A stretch of DNA of 64,000 nucleotides from assembly GCA_025201365.1 (NCBI GenBank), contig JAIXMF010000001.1, positions 2,170,001-2,234,000 on the forward strand. Direction: 5' to 3'. The DNA comes from Syncephalis plumigaleata (lineage: Eukaryota > Zoopagomycota > Zoopagomycetes > Zoopagales > Piptocephalidaceae). Under the pieces are notes generated by a model. That model had not been told where the DNA came from. It saw only the letters and a list, made by a program, of their open reading frames with translations, and searched no databases. Of this stretch, positions 11,270-23,844 are shown one piece after another; the stretch's first letter is position 1; each line of letters opens with the position of its first letter. Position numbers and translations under genes: made by a program.

Positions 11270-11936
11270 TACTATTAGTATACGGTAAGTACCGAGCAGT
11301 AACTGATTCATTCTACTAAAATACTAATATGTCATTGAATCAATTAGCAATCATATAGACAATGAGAATGTGATGACACTCGCACAGCATGACCATACAA
11401 CTACTGCTATCGCTCTATGATTCAATGATTTCATCATCAATAAAACATACTCACTATTTCGATACAATATTATTATAGCTTTTAAATGTACTGCTGCAAT
11501 ATGATGTGTTCGTCATTAGGAGTATAGCCAGCAATGGACTTGACTACGTGTATACAACTAGATATACAATGACTATACAGAATGACTAATGTTAACTGAT
11601 AATTATGAATGGTGAATGCTTGCTTACTGGTACGCGTACATTCGCACATGTTGCTTGTATTTCCCTTCATTTCATCGACATCTGCAATAACTATTGTTGG
11701 AATAATCAGTTGATGATATCACGTATACCTATCATCATCATTATGATCGACTATTCTACTGATGCAGCATACACATACTACTATGTCAATGTCAAACATA
11801 TTTTATTTGATTGATTATCGATAATGAATACATTAGTGCTAGCTATTGCTGATGGTTATCTGAATCATGATAGAGCATAGTAAATGCAGTATGGTTGCAA
11901 CTGGATTATTGGCAATGCTAATGATTATAATTCAAT
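11270..11936. other. Array edge and intergenic DNA
   Basis: 11270-11615 is the 3' flank of copy 3 and is shared with the other units. From about 11616 the sequence is unique. I see no gene; the convergent subtilase ends at 11937. Confidence 0.5.
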
Positions 11937-14027
11937 CTAAATACGTCCATTCATTTTAAGAAGCATGGTAATGGTCTCGATATTACCATTCAAACCAAGG
12001 TATGGCACATAGACAGCATGATCAGACGGTGGTCTCCCATTGACTAGTGGTTCCGGATCAATGACTATGTATCCTGAATAGACCCAATGCTGGGCATAGT
12101 TGAGCTTCTCTGGTATTGTGAAAGTAATAGGTACGGATGCTTTGTCTTTCGGCTTTAGAGTAATAGTTTGTGGTTCAGTAATACTAGTCTCGATATGAAC
12201 GTCGGTTGTTATTGTCTTGCTAGTTGTGTCGCCGTTTGCTTCAAATGCACGCATAGACACTGCTGGTATATGTCGAAAGTGGAGTGTTTGCGTATTCTCG
12301 CTAAAGTTATTGATGATGATGTTTGCTGATTTGGTATAATCCGATGTAGGCCATTGTTTAATGTCTAATAGCTCGATTGCTGATGGCGATGCACTAAATG
12401 TACTCTTTATCATTCGGCCTATGTGTGCCATGCCAGCACCTTGATGTGCCACTGATCCAGCCAGACTCTTACCCGGTACCATGTACGGTATGGCATTATT
12501 TTGTAGCAATGATCGAAGTTGACTATAGTTCGGTCGTGTCTTTCCGTTTTTATCGCAATGCTCAAAGTAAAGAGCGGTCATGCCAGCCAGGTAAGGTGTA
12601 GCAAATGAATTACCGCCTGCGATACCATGTTTTCCATGCATTGTAGTCACTGGATTTTCACGAGGAGCAACAATTTCGGGGCTTAATTGAAGACTAGCTG
12701 TTGGTCCCCAGGCAGACAGTTTACTTCCTACTATCTTCTCTAGTCGCGGCACCATCTTCTTACTTCCAGCAAACGTGATTTTAGTTGGCGTGGTTTGTGC
12801 GCTTAGTCGTCGCATTGTTGACATGGCTTTTGAATCGATTTTGATCACCGGTATCGTACACGTTGACAAATGCTTTTGTGAGTTAGACATAATGATTGCA
12901 ATGGCTCCACTTTGAGCTAATGTGTTGATAAATGGTAGCGTATTACACTCATTAGGCACAAATACAATGTTACCTCGAGTGTTGACAGGTACACCACATT
13001 GTCTTCCATTACCAGTTGGCTTTGCTGATACAACTGAAGGTTGTTCAATGGACAAATTTATAGTACCACATGCAAGTTTATAGGTGATTTCTTCCTGATA
13101 TCCGGTATGGTGAAGATAGAACGAATCCATTAGTTGATATGGCACATGCATACCGCCAACCGATATGACAGTCGGTAAAAGACCAGGCAGCATTGCATCC
13201 CATCCCATTATGGCATTTTTATCATAATTAGGTACAGCAGCAATGATAATCATGTTCAATTGAGCGTATTTTTGCATTGTTTGGGCCAGTATCTCCATTT
13301 TCTCAGCGGTGGTAGTAAACGATATATTGACAATATTCATGCCATCATTATAAGCCATATCCATAGCTTCCTTAACACTTTCTTTAGAAATAGGTGCGAG
13401 GCTGCGACCATAAATCTTGTAAGCACCGAGTATGGCATCCGGTGCTACACCAGTATATGTTGCAGTTCTAGCACCAATAACGCCAGCCACCGCAGTACCG
13501 TGTCCAAGATAGTCCATCGGATCATTAGATGGTTTTCGATTGATTCCATCATAATCATTGCCAACAAAATCATGACCGAATAGAACTCGTCTAGTTGCTG
13601 GATTGTCTCCACCTAGCGCTGGATGCTTATAATCGACGCCAGTATCTATAATGCCGATTTTGATGCCCTTGCCGGTAAGTCTATCTTTATGCATTTCACT
13701 CACACCTGTCGCCAAATGTGCTACACCAGGTCGAAATACTTTTTCAATCCTTGGATGTTTAGCCATGGGTCCATTTGGAATGTTTACAAGCGTAATGTCA
13801 TTCATATCTAGTAAGTGCGTATCGGAATCATCATTAGAGCTTATAATGCTATTGGAACTGCTACCAAATGGTGAGCGAGGCCGTAGACTAACTAATCTTG
13901 GTTGTTCATTATTCTTCAATAATGATGATGCTGATGATGATGCTTGATTATCCCATGGCATAGATATTGCTTGCAACGCCAGTGTAGACAGTAGTAGTAA
14001 GGTGATCGATGTATAATGCAATATCAT
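11937..14027 (-). CDS. Secreted subtilisin-like serine protease (S8, PA domain)
   Basis: Single exon, 696 aa. Residues 1-22 are a signal peptide (MILHYTSITLLLLSTLALQA). After a propeptide-like stretch, the S8 catalytic domain has Asp128 in GIIDTGVDYKHP, His176 in LGHGTAVAGV and Ser474 in GGNSFATPYLAG. The Asn of AAVPNYD (~267) fits the oxyanion hole. About residues 320-420 form a protease-associated (PA) insertion, as in bacterial Vpr and fungal minor extracellular proteases. The last ~130 residues look like the Fn3-like C-terminal domain. The nucleophile motif is GNSFA instead of the usual GTSMA. The product should act outside the cell on proteins. It is convergent with the kinase-like array; no intron and no frame problem. 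Confidence 0.92.
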   Translation of the reverse strand: MILHYTSITLLLLSTLALQAISMPWDNQASSSASSLLKNNEQPRLVSLRPRSPFGSSSNSIISSNDDSDTHLLDMNDITLVNIPNGPMAKHPRIEKVFRPGVAHLATGVSEMHKDRLTGKGIKIGIIDTGVDYKHPALGGDNPATRRVLFGHDFVGNDYDGINRKPSNDPMDYLGHGTAVAGVIGARTATYTGVAPDAILGAYKIYGRSLAPISKESVKEAMDMAYNDGMNIVNISFTTTAEKMEILAQTMQKYAQLNMIIIAAVPNYDKNAIMGWDAMLPGLLPTVISVGGMHVPYQLMDSFYLHHTGYQEEITYKLACGTINLSIEQPSVVSAKPTGNGRQCGVPVNTRGNIVFVPNECNTLPFINTLAQSGAIAIIMSNSQKHLSTCTIPVIKIDSKAMSTMRRLSAQTTPTKITFAGSKKMVPRLEKIVGSKLSAWGPTASLQLSPEIVAPRENPVTTMHGKHGIAGGNSFATPYLAGMTALYFEHCDKNGKTRPNYSQLRSLLQNNAIPYMVPGKSLAGSVAHQGAGMAHIGRMIKSTFSASPSAIELLDIKQWPTSDYTKSANIIINNFSENTQTLHFRHIPAVSMRAFEANGDTTSKTITTDVHIETSITEPQTITLKPKDKASVPITFTIPEKLNYAQHWVYSGYIVIDPEPLVNGRPPSDHAVYVPYLGLNGNIETITMLLKMNGRI

Positions 14028-14739
14028 AGTGATGCGTAACAGTGTATCGATATAAGATTTCTATGTGGATGTATGATTGGAATTAGTAGATATCGGTCAT
14101 TCTGTATAAGTGCTTCTTTTTATTTGCTTTTCAATTTTACAGCCCGTCCATTTTGTTATCCAGCGCTATACTATTTAGGCAAAGCTTTCTTCTAACAGCG
14201 TGTTCCTGTGACGATAAGTATCATCATCCCAATCTAAGTATGTTAGTTTCAAAATGCCCCTTCTTGCTGTTTATGGATTTTCTTTACCTCATTTCGCTTC
14301 ATCGCCAAGCACAATTAAAGAAACAATCTAGTATGACAACTTGTTCAATAGATATTGATCGTAAAGTAAGTAATATGATCGTTGCTTTATTGGATGAATT
14401 GCTGTCTCGGTACATGTACTTGATAGTCAGTGCTTGTTGTATCAGCACTGCCTTTCCATACTCGATGTTAACCATTTACAAATTGGTCATTCATTCCAAG
14501 GATATACAATGCTTCTTAGCTTGGAATAGCCAACAATAGTGCTAGCAATAGGTGACGTTCAATACCCGTAGAATCTAATAACACGAGCCATATCGATATA
14601 AGTGAATGGTATGACGATATAAATGGTCGTCTATCCACATGCATAGCACATGTAATGACTTTTACTAGACACGTGTACGTTTACCGCTTACAAGTTAAAC
14701 AACAAGCAGAATCCTACATGGAATGGCTCTGTTTATACA
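14028..14739. other. Intergenic DNA upstream of the subtilase
   Basis: No gene supported. An open frame of 128 codons at 14153-14539 (+) has no recognisable domain, and its composition does not stand out. The right end borders the methionine synthase relic. Confidence 0.4.
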
Positions 14740-15087
14740 TTGTGTTGTATCAGCAACACTGGTACTTGAGAGGAGAAAGACATCCACCGCCCACTTGAGG
14801 TACTCGTCACAATCGACACGATGCAGTGACAAGGCTTCACGAATGGCTGGTTCATCCATTTGTATGGCAGGAATACTCGCGGCTTCCAAGTCTTGCACCT
14901 CATCTCGAATGGCCAATGCCAGCTGGAAGGTAGTGTCACGTCGTGGTTAATCATCGTGTACAAATGACCATTGTAGACAAGTGATCGAACCTGTAAGCAT
15001 GCCTTTAAGCGGACGACTAGTAAGTGATTGAGCATAGCGAATGATATCCACGGTCATTGACTTTGGTCGTTGGATATCTTCGCCATA
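14740..15087 (-). pseudogene. MET6: Relic of cobalamin-independent methionine synthase (MET6/metE)
   Basis: Reading the minus strand from 15087 gives [32 protein letters not shown], then [10 protein letters not shown], a stop codon, [30 protein letters not shown] and ends VADTTQ. This matches about 116 residues of the C-terminal catalytic domain of 5-methyltetrahydropteroyltriglutamate-homocysteine methyltransferase, including the IRDEV..LE and DEPA.RE blocks. The frame is kept throughout apart from one in-frame TAA where the family has Gln. Similarity stops abruptly at both ends; the rest of the ~760-residue enzyme, including the zinc ligands, is absent. It is a truncated copy of a host gene; whether an intact copy exists elsewhere cannot be told here. 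Confidence 0.88.
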
Positions 15088-15543
15088 TGGTCATCATCGT
15101 GATGTGCGAGTATAGTCTAGTTATATTATACCAGCTATGTCGTTTTGATTATAGCTGATGTCTTGTAGAGTTATTAGTATCGACTACAATTACCTTTATT
15201 TGTAAATACACGTCTAGCATTACATTGAACATAGCTGAATATCTAGTAGAATACACGTAGTTTCGCCATCATGCTGACCATGCTGTCGTTCTATTCAATA
15301 TCATCATCTTTATTTCTTTCCTCATACATATTTGTTCACGTATCATTGTATCTATTAGTGTATCGATACTGCTAATAGATAGATTGAGTAAGCTGAAATT
15401 GCAATAAAGAATGACAGATAGAACGATGAACAAATAATGCATCATGTAGATCGGGCTATTATTAATACTTCAATATGACATCATGAATCCTACGTGTAGC
15501 ACATTGTTTTTCTTCATTTATTTCTTTCTACTTATTAATTACC
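15088..15543. other. Intergenic DNA
   Basis: AT-rich, with no open frame of note. It presumably holds the promoter of the gene starting at 15544. I found no further methionine synthase fragments. Confidence 0.4.
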
Positions 15544-16123
15544 ATGGAATCGTCAAAGCATCCAGCAGTATTACGATTCCTAGCCGAAATGGCGAAAACA
15601 CAAAAGGAAAACGAGTCATTACGAGCAACGACTACGAATGATCGTCCGTCCATTGTTATTCAAACTGTAGAAACTACAAGTAATGAGCACCAATCTAACA
15701 CGAATAAAAGAGGCAACTCATGCGAGGATATAGCCACTCATAGTAATGACAGCAATACACGCTCACCTGGTATTTATCGAGCAAACGGTAAAGTAAGTCT
15801 ACAATGTATATTATCATGGATAGGCTGACGAATAGCATGTATACACACATATACATATCCATTAGTGGCGAGTACATCTACCGCCAACACCTATACGTCC
15901 ATCATCAAAGGAATGTTGCGGTAGTGGATGTAGTCCTTGTATATTTGACACATTTCGCGATACACGAAAACAATATAAAGAACAAGTGGAGCGTATACAC
16001 AAATTACACGCAAGTATTGAGGAGTATACGCAACGACATCATACAAAGGATGATGGTACACTTATAGATATTGAAGACATTATTACAAAAGATGACGCTG
16101 ATGTTATTATTATTAAAGATTGA
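15544..16123 (+). CDS. Oxidoreductase-like domain protein (OXLD1 type)
   Basis: Two exons, 15544-15792 and 15866-16123 (168 aa); the intron has a gtaagt donor and attag acceptor. The second exon gives PPTPIRPSSKECCGSGCSPC followed by IFDTFRDTRKQYKEQ. This is the short Cys-rich oxidoreductase-like N-terminal motif, PP.P....CCGSGC..CV.D.Y, known from OXLD1 and related small eukaryotic proteins, often mitochondrial. The N-terminal half is a polar linker (coiled-coil-like at 10-25) and the tail is acidic, ending DADVIIIKD. The biochemical role is not established; the family name is by domain only. Its stop lies 34 bases from the convergent UTP10 stop. Confidence 0.85.
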
Positions 16124-16156
16124 GAATGTGCTAATATTTAATGTCAATCATGGATA

Positions 16157-19100
16157 CTAGTCAAAGTATTTCTGTAGCGGTTCACCTAGATGGCGTTCAA
16201 TTACCGCGATGACTTGTTGCGTAGTACGTTCAACATGAATATCGTCATCTAAACAAGTATAAATAATCATTAATAAACATGATATAGAATGGCACGTATA
16301 TATGTATATGTATATGTATTACTTACCTTCCATTAATTCAGCCAAGAATGGAATGGTTTCAGGGAGTAGAATAAGGAATTCCTCACCTAGTCGATCGTAG
16401 AATTCACGTACGGCATCGAGGGCAGCCACTCGAATAATCGACTGATCGTCACGCGTTTGCAGTAACACTTGAGCATTTAATGGCTTCCAAATAACATCTG
16501 TACCCGAAGTAACCGCCAACTGACCTAGACACGGCACCAGTTGTTGTTTCATACGTGTCTAATAATCGATCATGATATAGAATTAGTTACCGTATTTTAC
16601 ATATATATATATATATTTAGTCATAACTAGTACTTACCAAGTAGGTGTCTTCATCTTCATCCGGATGAATGATACTCAACTGGCGTACAATTGATGGAAG
16701 AATCTTCTCTGCCAAATGTGTAGTCCAGAATCCATCATTATCATAGAGTAGACACTTGTGTAGACTGCTAACAAGCAATAACCATAGAGTAGGTGATGGT
16801 GTTTGATTCAATTTACCAATAACATCATCGAGTACATAGACGTAGTAAGGAACGACAATAGACTTCAACTGTTCCAATAATTGATCGAGGAATCGATAGA
16901 AGAATAGCTGACGTGGTATTTGATGAGTTGCCGGTACATGTACACCCATAGCCCATTCAACTGCCTTAAGGAAGATGGGTTTGAACATGGTCTCATTCAA
17001 TTTCATTACTAATTGAAGGAAAGCAGTAATAACACTGGTCTCTAGTTCAACACATGACTATATATAAAGAAGATGAGATTAGTATTTGTTAACAATTTAT
17101 CTATGATGCTTACCTGTTCAGAGAATGAACATTCACGTCGAATATCGAATAATTGTAAAAAGAATTTGAATATAGGCTTGTAATGTTGTTGTAATGTTGT
17201 TCTATCCATTGATTCAATAATACGACCCAGGAATTGATAATAGGCCAATAATGACTAGATGATTGTAATAATTAATTAATACGATGTAGTATGGTAGATA
17301 CACTCATTAGTATACTTACAGAAACACCACATGTAGTTAATTCGGAATACACATTAAATGTTGGTGACAGTAGTAAGCGTGGTGATACGTGTGTAGCTAT
17401 TTGTTGTACTACTGATTGTGCACGCGTACTAACTTGATCACCATGTTGACCTACGAGTAATGGATCAAATAGATGACGTAGAATACGTGGTAGATAAGGA
17501 CCAATGAAGGCGGACATATGACGTGCCATCACATCTACTAATCCGAGTAGACTTAGACGCATTAGTGTATTGGATTGCGAAGAGGATTCTGTCGAGATAT
17601 CCATGGATGATGATGTCGATATCGATGATGACTGTTGCTGTTCCATATAATCCATTACAGTAGGCATGAACTTTGGTAGTAATGGAACAACACGCGGACC
17701 AAGTTCTCTACAGTAGACACTAAGGCAAATCATACTGGAAGCGGCCACTTGACGATTCTCATGTCCTAATGCCCATTCACCTGTAATAACCGTGAGTACA
17801 TCAATGAATGCCGTAGGATCTGTACGACCAAAGTGTTTCACTAATAAGGCAAGACTAACAAGTGCTGTTTGCTTATTAATAGCAATCTAGAGAGCCAATA
17901 TTAATATTAAGCAATAGCATGATGATCATCATCATCACTCACCTCAATGGCTTCTCTATCCTTTGGTTTAGCCTTAATGGCAATCATTGCCGTAAGATGT
18001 GGTAGCATACCGAGGAATAATTCCTTTTCAGTCATCTCTACACCTTCATCTAGTGCTTCCACCTTCTCATTGAATAGTAACATTGACTTGCGACGAATAG
18101 ATGGATTCTGATGTTTCAGTAATTCACTAACAATACGCATAAATGTAGGCAGTGTCAATAGACGATGAACATTATTCAACACGTCATTAGCTAAACGAGC
18201 AATACCACGCCAGTATTTGATAATAGACGTGGTGGATTGACCTGTGGCTAACAAGGCATGTTCATGTGTAAATAGCGTGTCTACAAGTGATAACAATGCC
18301 TCAGATAAGGTTAGATAGTCAGTCTCCAATGTCTTTGATGACAATGACAATAATTGATTGAGGAAGGGACGACTCTCCAATAATTGACGAGCGAATTCTA
18401 GGGTGGCCCATTTCAATTGACGAATTTGCTTATTAGTCGTGAGTTTCCTATTCATTATTGATTAGTATATGTGAATATATTATAATATATAAAGATTACT
18501 TACTTGAATAGTTCCGGCATGTCATCTGTTAATTCATTGGGTGATGTATTAAGTGTGTTCACCAATTGATACAGCATCTACATAATCTCTTGTTAATTAT
18601 CTATATACATACACATATATATACATACCTTTAATTGAATATCGGATGAGCATTGTTCGGATAGTTGTCGACAAAACTCCATTAGTGTATCGGCATCTTC
18701 GGTAGATTTAGACATACGTTCAGCATACTTTATAAGTAGTAATAGTAATGCTTGATGTAGACTCTGATCAGCACCTAGTGTATTAACCAACACGGTAAAT
18801 AGACGTAAACGACGATGACGTGGAATATGGAAGAATGCATCAACAAAGATACTAATGAGTCCACGCATGTTCTCTTGACTATTCCTCGACAACAATGGTG
18901 GAATGATCTTCTCCAATGTCTATATCATGAGCAATTGATTAGATTCATATACTTGTTATAGTAAGCATTGTTACTATTCATGATGATGACTTGCCTGCTG
19001 AATAATATGGAAGCTGTAGTTATCATCTTGACGTAGAACACTAGCACCCATAAATGTAAATACCGGCATGATATTTTGTAAAACGAGATCAGGTTGAACA

Positions 19101-22100
19101 GATGCTAGAGATGCTAATAGTAACAAGGCTTGTCCATGTATTTGTGGATTATTCGTGCCTCGAAGACATTGCACTACTAGATCGACACGTACACGACTAG
19201 CATCAAGGGATGGTGCTGTCTTTTGTTGCAATAATTGTCGGATAATACGCGTTAATCCCGATAGAATGAGTTGATTAACATAGTCAAGTATTGAGCGTGG
19301 TTCGTTCATTTCACCAGATAGCGTAATGGCTAATAGATCGAATAGTGGCAATACTAGTCGCATCTCATCACTTGTCATTTCTCGATGTTGTACGAGTTCT
19401 AACACGACAATGATACGCTGAATAGCCGATGTTGCGGTGACCAATGATGATTGCACGTCATTGTCCATATCTTCACTTGATGTTTTGGATCGTTTACTAT
19501 GTTGCACGGTGGTCGATGCAGATGCTGATGCAGATCCAGTATTTTGCTGTGCCAGTATACTTTGACATTGCAATAGTTCGTAGACGAGTACAACCGAGGT
19601 GGCATGAATGTCTTTTATAATACGACGTGCTTCTGTGGCAATGCTAACTTGATTGACTAGGGTAAGTTGCACTAGTTGCGAGAATAATTGTTGTTGACGC
19701 GCTTCATTAAGAACCACGAATAACTCGCGATCCACCATGGATAGGGTGGCCAATTGTAATTGTTCTCGTTCATTATCTACCATATTAACGGTTGTGATAG
19801 AACCGGTAAGTAGACTAGACAAGACCTTTCTCGCATTCGATCCCTTGACATTGAGCTGAGTGGCCGATACAGCATCGAAACAATGGACAAACTCGTTCAA
19901 ATAGGCCATCATCGATGAAGAAGAGGAAGAGGAAGAGGAAGAAGGTGCTAGGGCAAGTGGTGAGAGGTAGCGTAGCTTTAATGGATTATGAACAGCACGT
20001 AGTGTCTTTACTAGACAAGTACGAAGTGTGATCAATGGTTCCGCTACAACACTTGACAATAAAAATGACAACCAAGTCTCAGTTTGTCTATAATAACATA
20101 GTCAAACCATAGAGTAAGTCATAGAGTAATACACAATGCAATAGTTGATTAATTACCTTGAATCCGCTGACTGATTAAACATAATGGCCAAATGAGTGGA
20201 TAGACCATCGGCATCAGTCATGATCTCTGCTTTCCTTTCCATTAACTTCTCCGTTAGAGCAATAGCTTCATTCGTGGGCAAGTAGAGTAGATGCTCGGAA
20301 GCACTAGTACCATAGAGTGTTGTTTGATCATAGATTGAGGCAAGTGTACCACGCTGCTTCTTCTTTCTCTTACTCTTACTGGCAGTAGTATCAGTTGATT
20401 CCACCATAGTGGCATCAAGTGAGGCGTATATACTACGCATTGAGTCGATGCATTGTGTGGCGAGTTCTCGTAATGAATCATTAGCATCACCCAGTGCCAC
20501 CATTAACCAGGGTAGATAGAGTTGGAAGTCTACAGGTGTGGTTGTAGCAGCATGTTCGGCGTAATTCGCCCAGTAAACACTGGCCATCTCGAGACTACGA
20601 ACACGCACCAATGTTGGATTGTCCGATCGAGCCCATACACTGGATAGGAAAGCCAATGGCATACTGGTCAAATGATGCGAGAATAACGCTTTGATAACCG
20701 AGCTAAATGACAGAATATCCTCCTCTTGATGAATAGCCATGAATATGCATCGTATGATGTCGGTGTAACGAGTGGCCTTGATTACATTATCGCTGTTGTT
20801 ACCCTTCTTCTTACATGTATTATCATCATGCCAACAAATATCGCTACTTGACAGTGGTGCAAGTTGTTCAACAATACAACGGAATGCCCATACAATACCG
20901 ATAGGCAGGAATTCAGTTAGATTTTTGGTTTCCGCCAATTGAGTAAATAGCTCATTAGTGGATTCCTCCAATGGAAGACGAGCTATGCTGTCTAGTAATT
21001 GACCGGCCAACGATGTAAATCGTCGATCAGCTAAACGTTCCCTTAATAGTTGACTGATTTGTTGTGCAAGTAGATGAGCATATTCCAGTTGCATGGCTTG
21101 ATCTATCATAAGTTATTGTTGTGTTGTGTACATAAAGGTTAGTATATCTATATATCTATATATCTATATATATCGTTATCCTATCCTACCTTCTTTCGTA
21201 TGCTCTAGCCAACTATGCGTGGTGAGTAGAGCAAATAGAATAGCACGATCATTGCCATGCTTTAGATGATTAAGCACCATATCGATGTTATTCGCTTTGA
21301 TCAAGTTCTTGGTTATTAAACTGATATAGGCAGCATTATAACTAGGATCCTCCGCATGCTTCTTTACTAGATCGGCATATCCCTTCAATAGAGGACGAGT
21401 TATCAAGCTGGAATTAGGCATAGTCGCGAATAGTTTAGGACTTGATGGCTGCATTAACAAGGGTAGAGCCAAATCGATCATCATGTCCCATTTCTCACTA
21501 TGCTGTTTCTTAGGCATATAAGCGACCATATAAGCAGCAGCAACTAGTGTGCAATCATTGTCGGCGGCAATTAATCGACGAATAGCATCGAATAACGTGT
21601 CGAATGACAACCATTGCTGTACTTTTGGTAAGCAAAGTACACGCGAGATGGTTTCTGGATCCTCTTCTGATTGTAAACGAGCAAGTAGTGTGCTGCGAAT
21701 AAACTCGGTATCCGTCTATGGAAAACATCAAGTTAACATATTGTAATTAGATAGCTAACTGTATAACCACTTACCATATTCTGAGATGGTGATTCATTTT
21801 CCATAATTCCTCCCAATTGTTGAATAGCAATCATACGAATATCCGAATCAGCATGATTCAAGGCCAAGAAGAGTGGCGTGTTTGTTTTCTTGAGCAATTG
21901 TTGTCCAGTACCCTAATCCATTGTCATAAGTATATATATATATATATGTATGTATATACGTATATAGGCAATCGTATTATTAGTTTACCTTTAGCGTGGA
22001 GGATAGATAGGCGTGCACTATCCTGTATTTCTTCTTTTCTTTCCTATAATTCTATATATATACACATATATACATAACATATGATTAGCTTATATGTAAA

Positions 22101-23844
22101 TCACAAACAATAAACTTACATTAAGCGCTTCTTCAATGGTAGTTGTTACCGTACTAGAGTGTAGCAAACGAAGACGTTCCATGCATGTTGTCACACCAGT
22201 AAATGGTTTCATATCATACTTGTTGGAACAGGTAATCGCAACATGATGCAACAATTGTTCAACTGCATATTTAGCCACCTTCTCATCCAATGGAATGTTA
22301 CGTAAAAGTGATTCGGCCACTTCCCATCCTTGTTTTGTATCCAAACTAATAATGATATTGCATACTTTGTTATTAACTTGTATTTATAATGAAATCATTG
22401 TCACATACCTTATCAATCCACGGAAGAATAAGCAAACAAATGAGGAAATGTTATACTTGGAAGCACATTCCATTAGAATAGTCGTGATAAAGTTACTACG
22501 TAAATCAAATATTAGTTAAGCTAATATTCTTGAATGTATAGAAATGACATCTACTTACGGCACTGCTATTAGACTAGTGGTCAACTTATTATTGAATGCA
22601 GCAGATGCAGTCTCTTGACAATTCGTCAAATGCATCAAACAAAGTGTCGACTCTATTTGTGATTCCTTGGAGCTTTTAGACATTGTCACTACAATATTTT
22701 GCAGTAACTCGGAAAGTGCCATGGCAGAGAATGTGGTACGTGATGCCAATTGACTCAATACCATCAATGCTGTTATCTAAATAGTAGAAATAATGAGTAA
22801 GTCACGGTATACAGTATAGTTATAACACTTACTCTGCTTTGATTATCTACTGCTGCTGATGTCGATAATCCATAGGAGATGTCAGGCAATAGTAACGTAA
22901 TGAAATTGTTATTCACTGTTGGCACGCGATTAATCGTTAAAACCGTAGTAGCCATATAAAAGTTATACTGTGTTTTATGAGCTAGTCCACGTTTAGCCGC
23001 ATCTATCATCTATTGCATAGGAATGTAAGTATTATATATCTTATTATTGCAAGTATCAACTTACTTGATCACCAATAATACGTAACAATGATGGTTGACG
23101 TATACATTGATCAACTAGCAATGTACGTGCCAATGGTCGAATAGGACGACGTAATGCACGAATGAATGACCAGATATCATCATCACTAGTATGATATAAT
23201 ATTAGCATATGCATATATGCATGTATGCATGTTTACTATACTCAAATTACCTGAACTTCATTAAGGATGCTAGTTTGGCAAATTGCGGTGTCTCATGGAA
23301 TGGCAATATACCTGCTAATAATGCATGGGTATTGAATTCGTTCACTCTAATTATCAACAAGTTAATCAAACTAGTAATGCAGATCACTATTAGTTAATGC
23401 TTACCGAAAACGACGTAATAACCATTCGATACACTTTCCAGCTGAACGAGTAAGGAAATACTGCGATAAACATTGCATAAACAAAGCAATGCTTGCATCT
23501 AATTGCTTATTTTCCTCTTGTGTCTAATTAAACAATTTGATATCAGATGAATGTTGTATGCATGCATGCATACATATTCTTTATGACTATCAGTGAACAC
23601 ATACCTTTAGTGTACGATCGTAACTTTTCATAGATGCATTAAACAAAGTTTTACGAAACGACAGGAATCGTTGCTGATCTAGCTGTTCAAGTTCCGTTAA
23701 ACCAGCAATACCAAGATCATAGATGGAATCCAAATCATAGTCAGCCGCTTGTTTAGCATCAAATAGAAATGAAGTGGCAAACTTGTCGCTTCCTCGTTTC
23801 TCAGTCGTGGCAATACGAGCCAATTGCGCGGACAAAGAAGTCAT
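16157..23844 (-). CDS. UTP10: U3 snoRNP protein Utp10 / HEATR1
   Basis: A HEAT-repeat component of the t-UTP part of the small-subunit processome, needed for Pol I transcription and 18S pre-rRNA processing in the nucleolus. I trace 21 exons: 23605-23844, 23405-23523, 23251-23346, 23065-23185, 22833-23009, 22559-22776, 22409-22495, 22120-22345, 21989-22051, 21775-21912, 21190-21715, 20157-21102, 18995-20087, 18629-18919, 18504-18577, 17943-18447, 17320-17886, 17114-17254, 16638-17057, 16327-16558 and 16157-16248. They total 6372 bases (2123 aa; human HEATR1 is about 2144). The start MTSLSAQLARIA and the C-terminal LGEEFLILLPETIPFLAELM and ERTTQQVIAVIERHLGEPLQ are family signatures. HEAT-like helices run throughout; the BP28CT domain is near residues ~1750-1900. 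The intron after 18995 has a GC donor. No frame problems. Confidence 0.95.

Larger units (their letters stand above)
9096..11615. repeat. Tandem unit 3, truncated on the right
   Basis: Third copy, matching the other units from 9096 through its gene (9966-11269) and about 350 bases beyond. Similarity stops near 11615, at the point equivalent to about 3270 in unit 1, so the T/C-rich half of the unit is absent. The upstream region is more diverged here than between units 1 and 2. Confidence 0.88.

Noticed and set aside
14153-14539. A possible 128-residue protein
   Set aside because: No domain, no convincing signal or splice context; expected by chance in 1.5 kb of AT-rich DNA.
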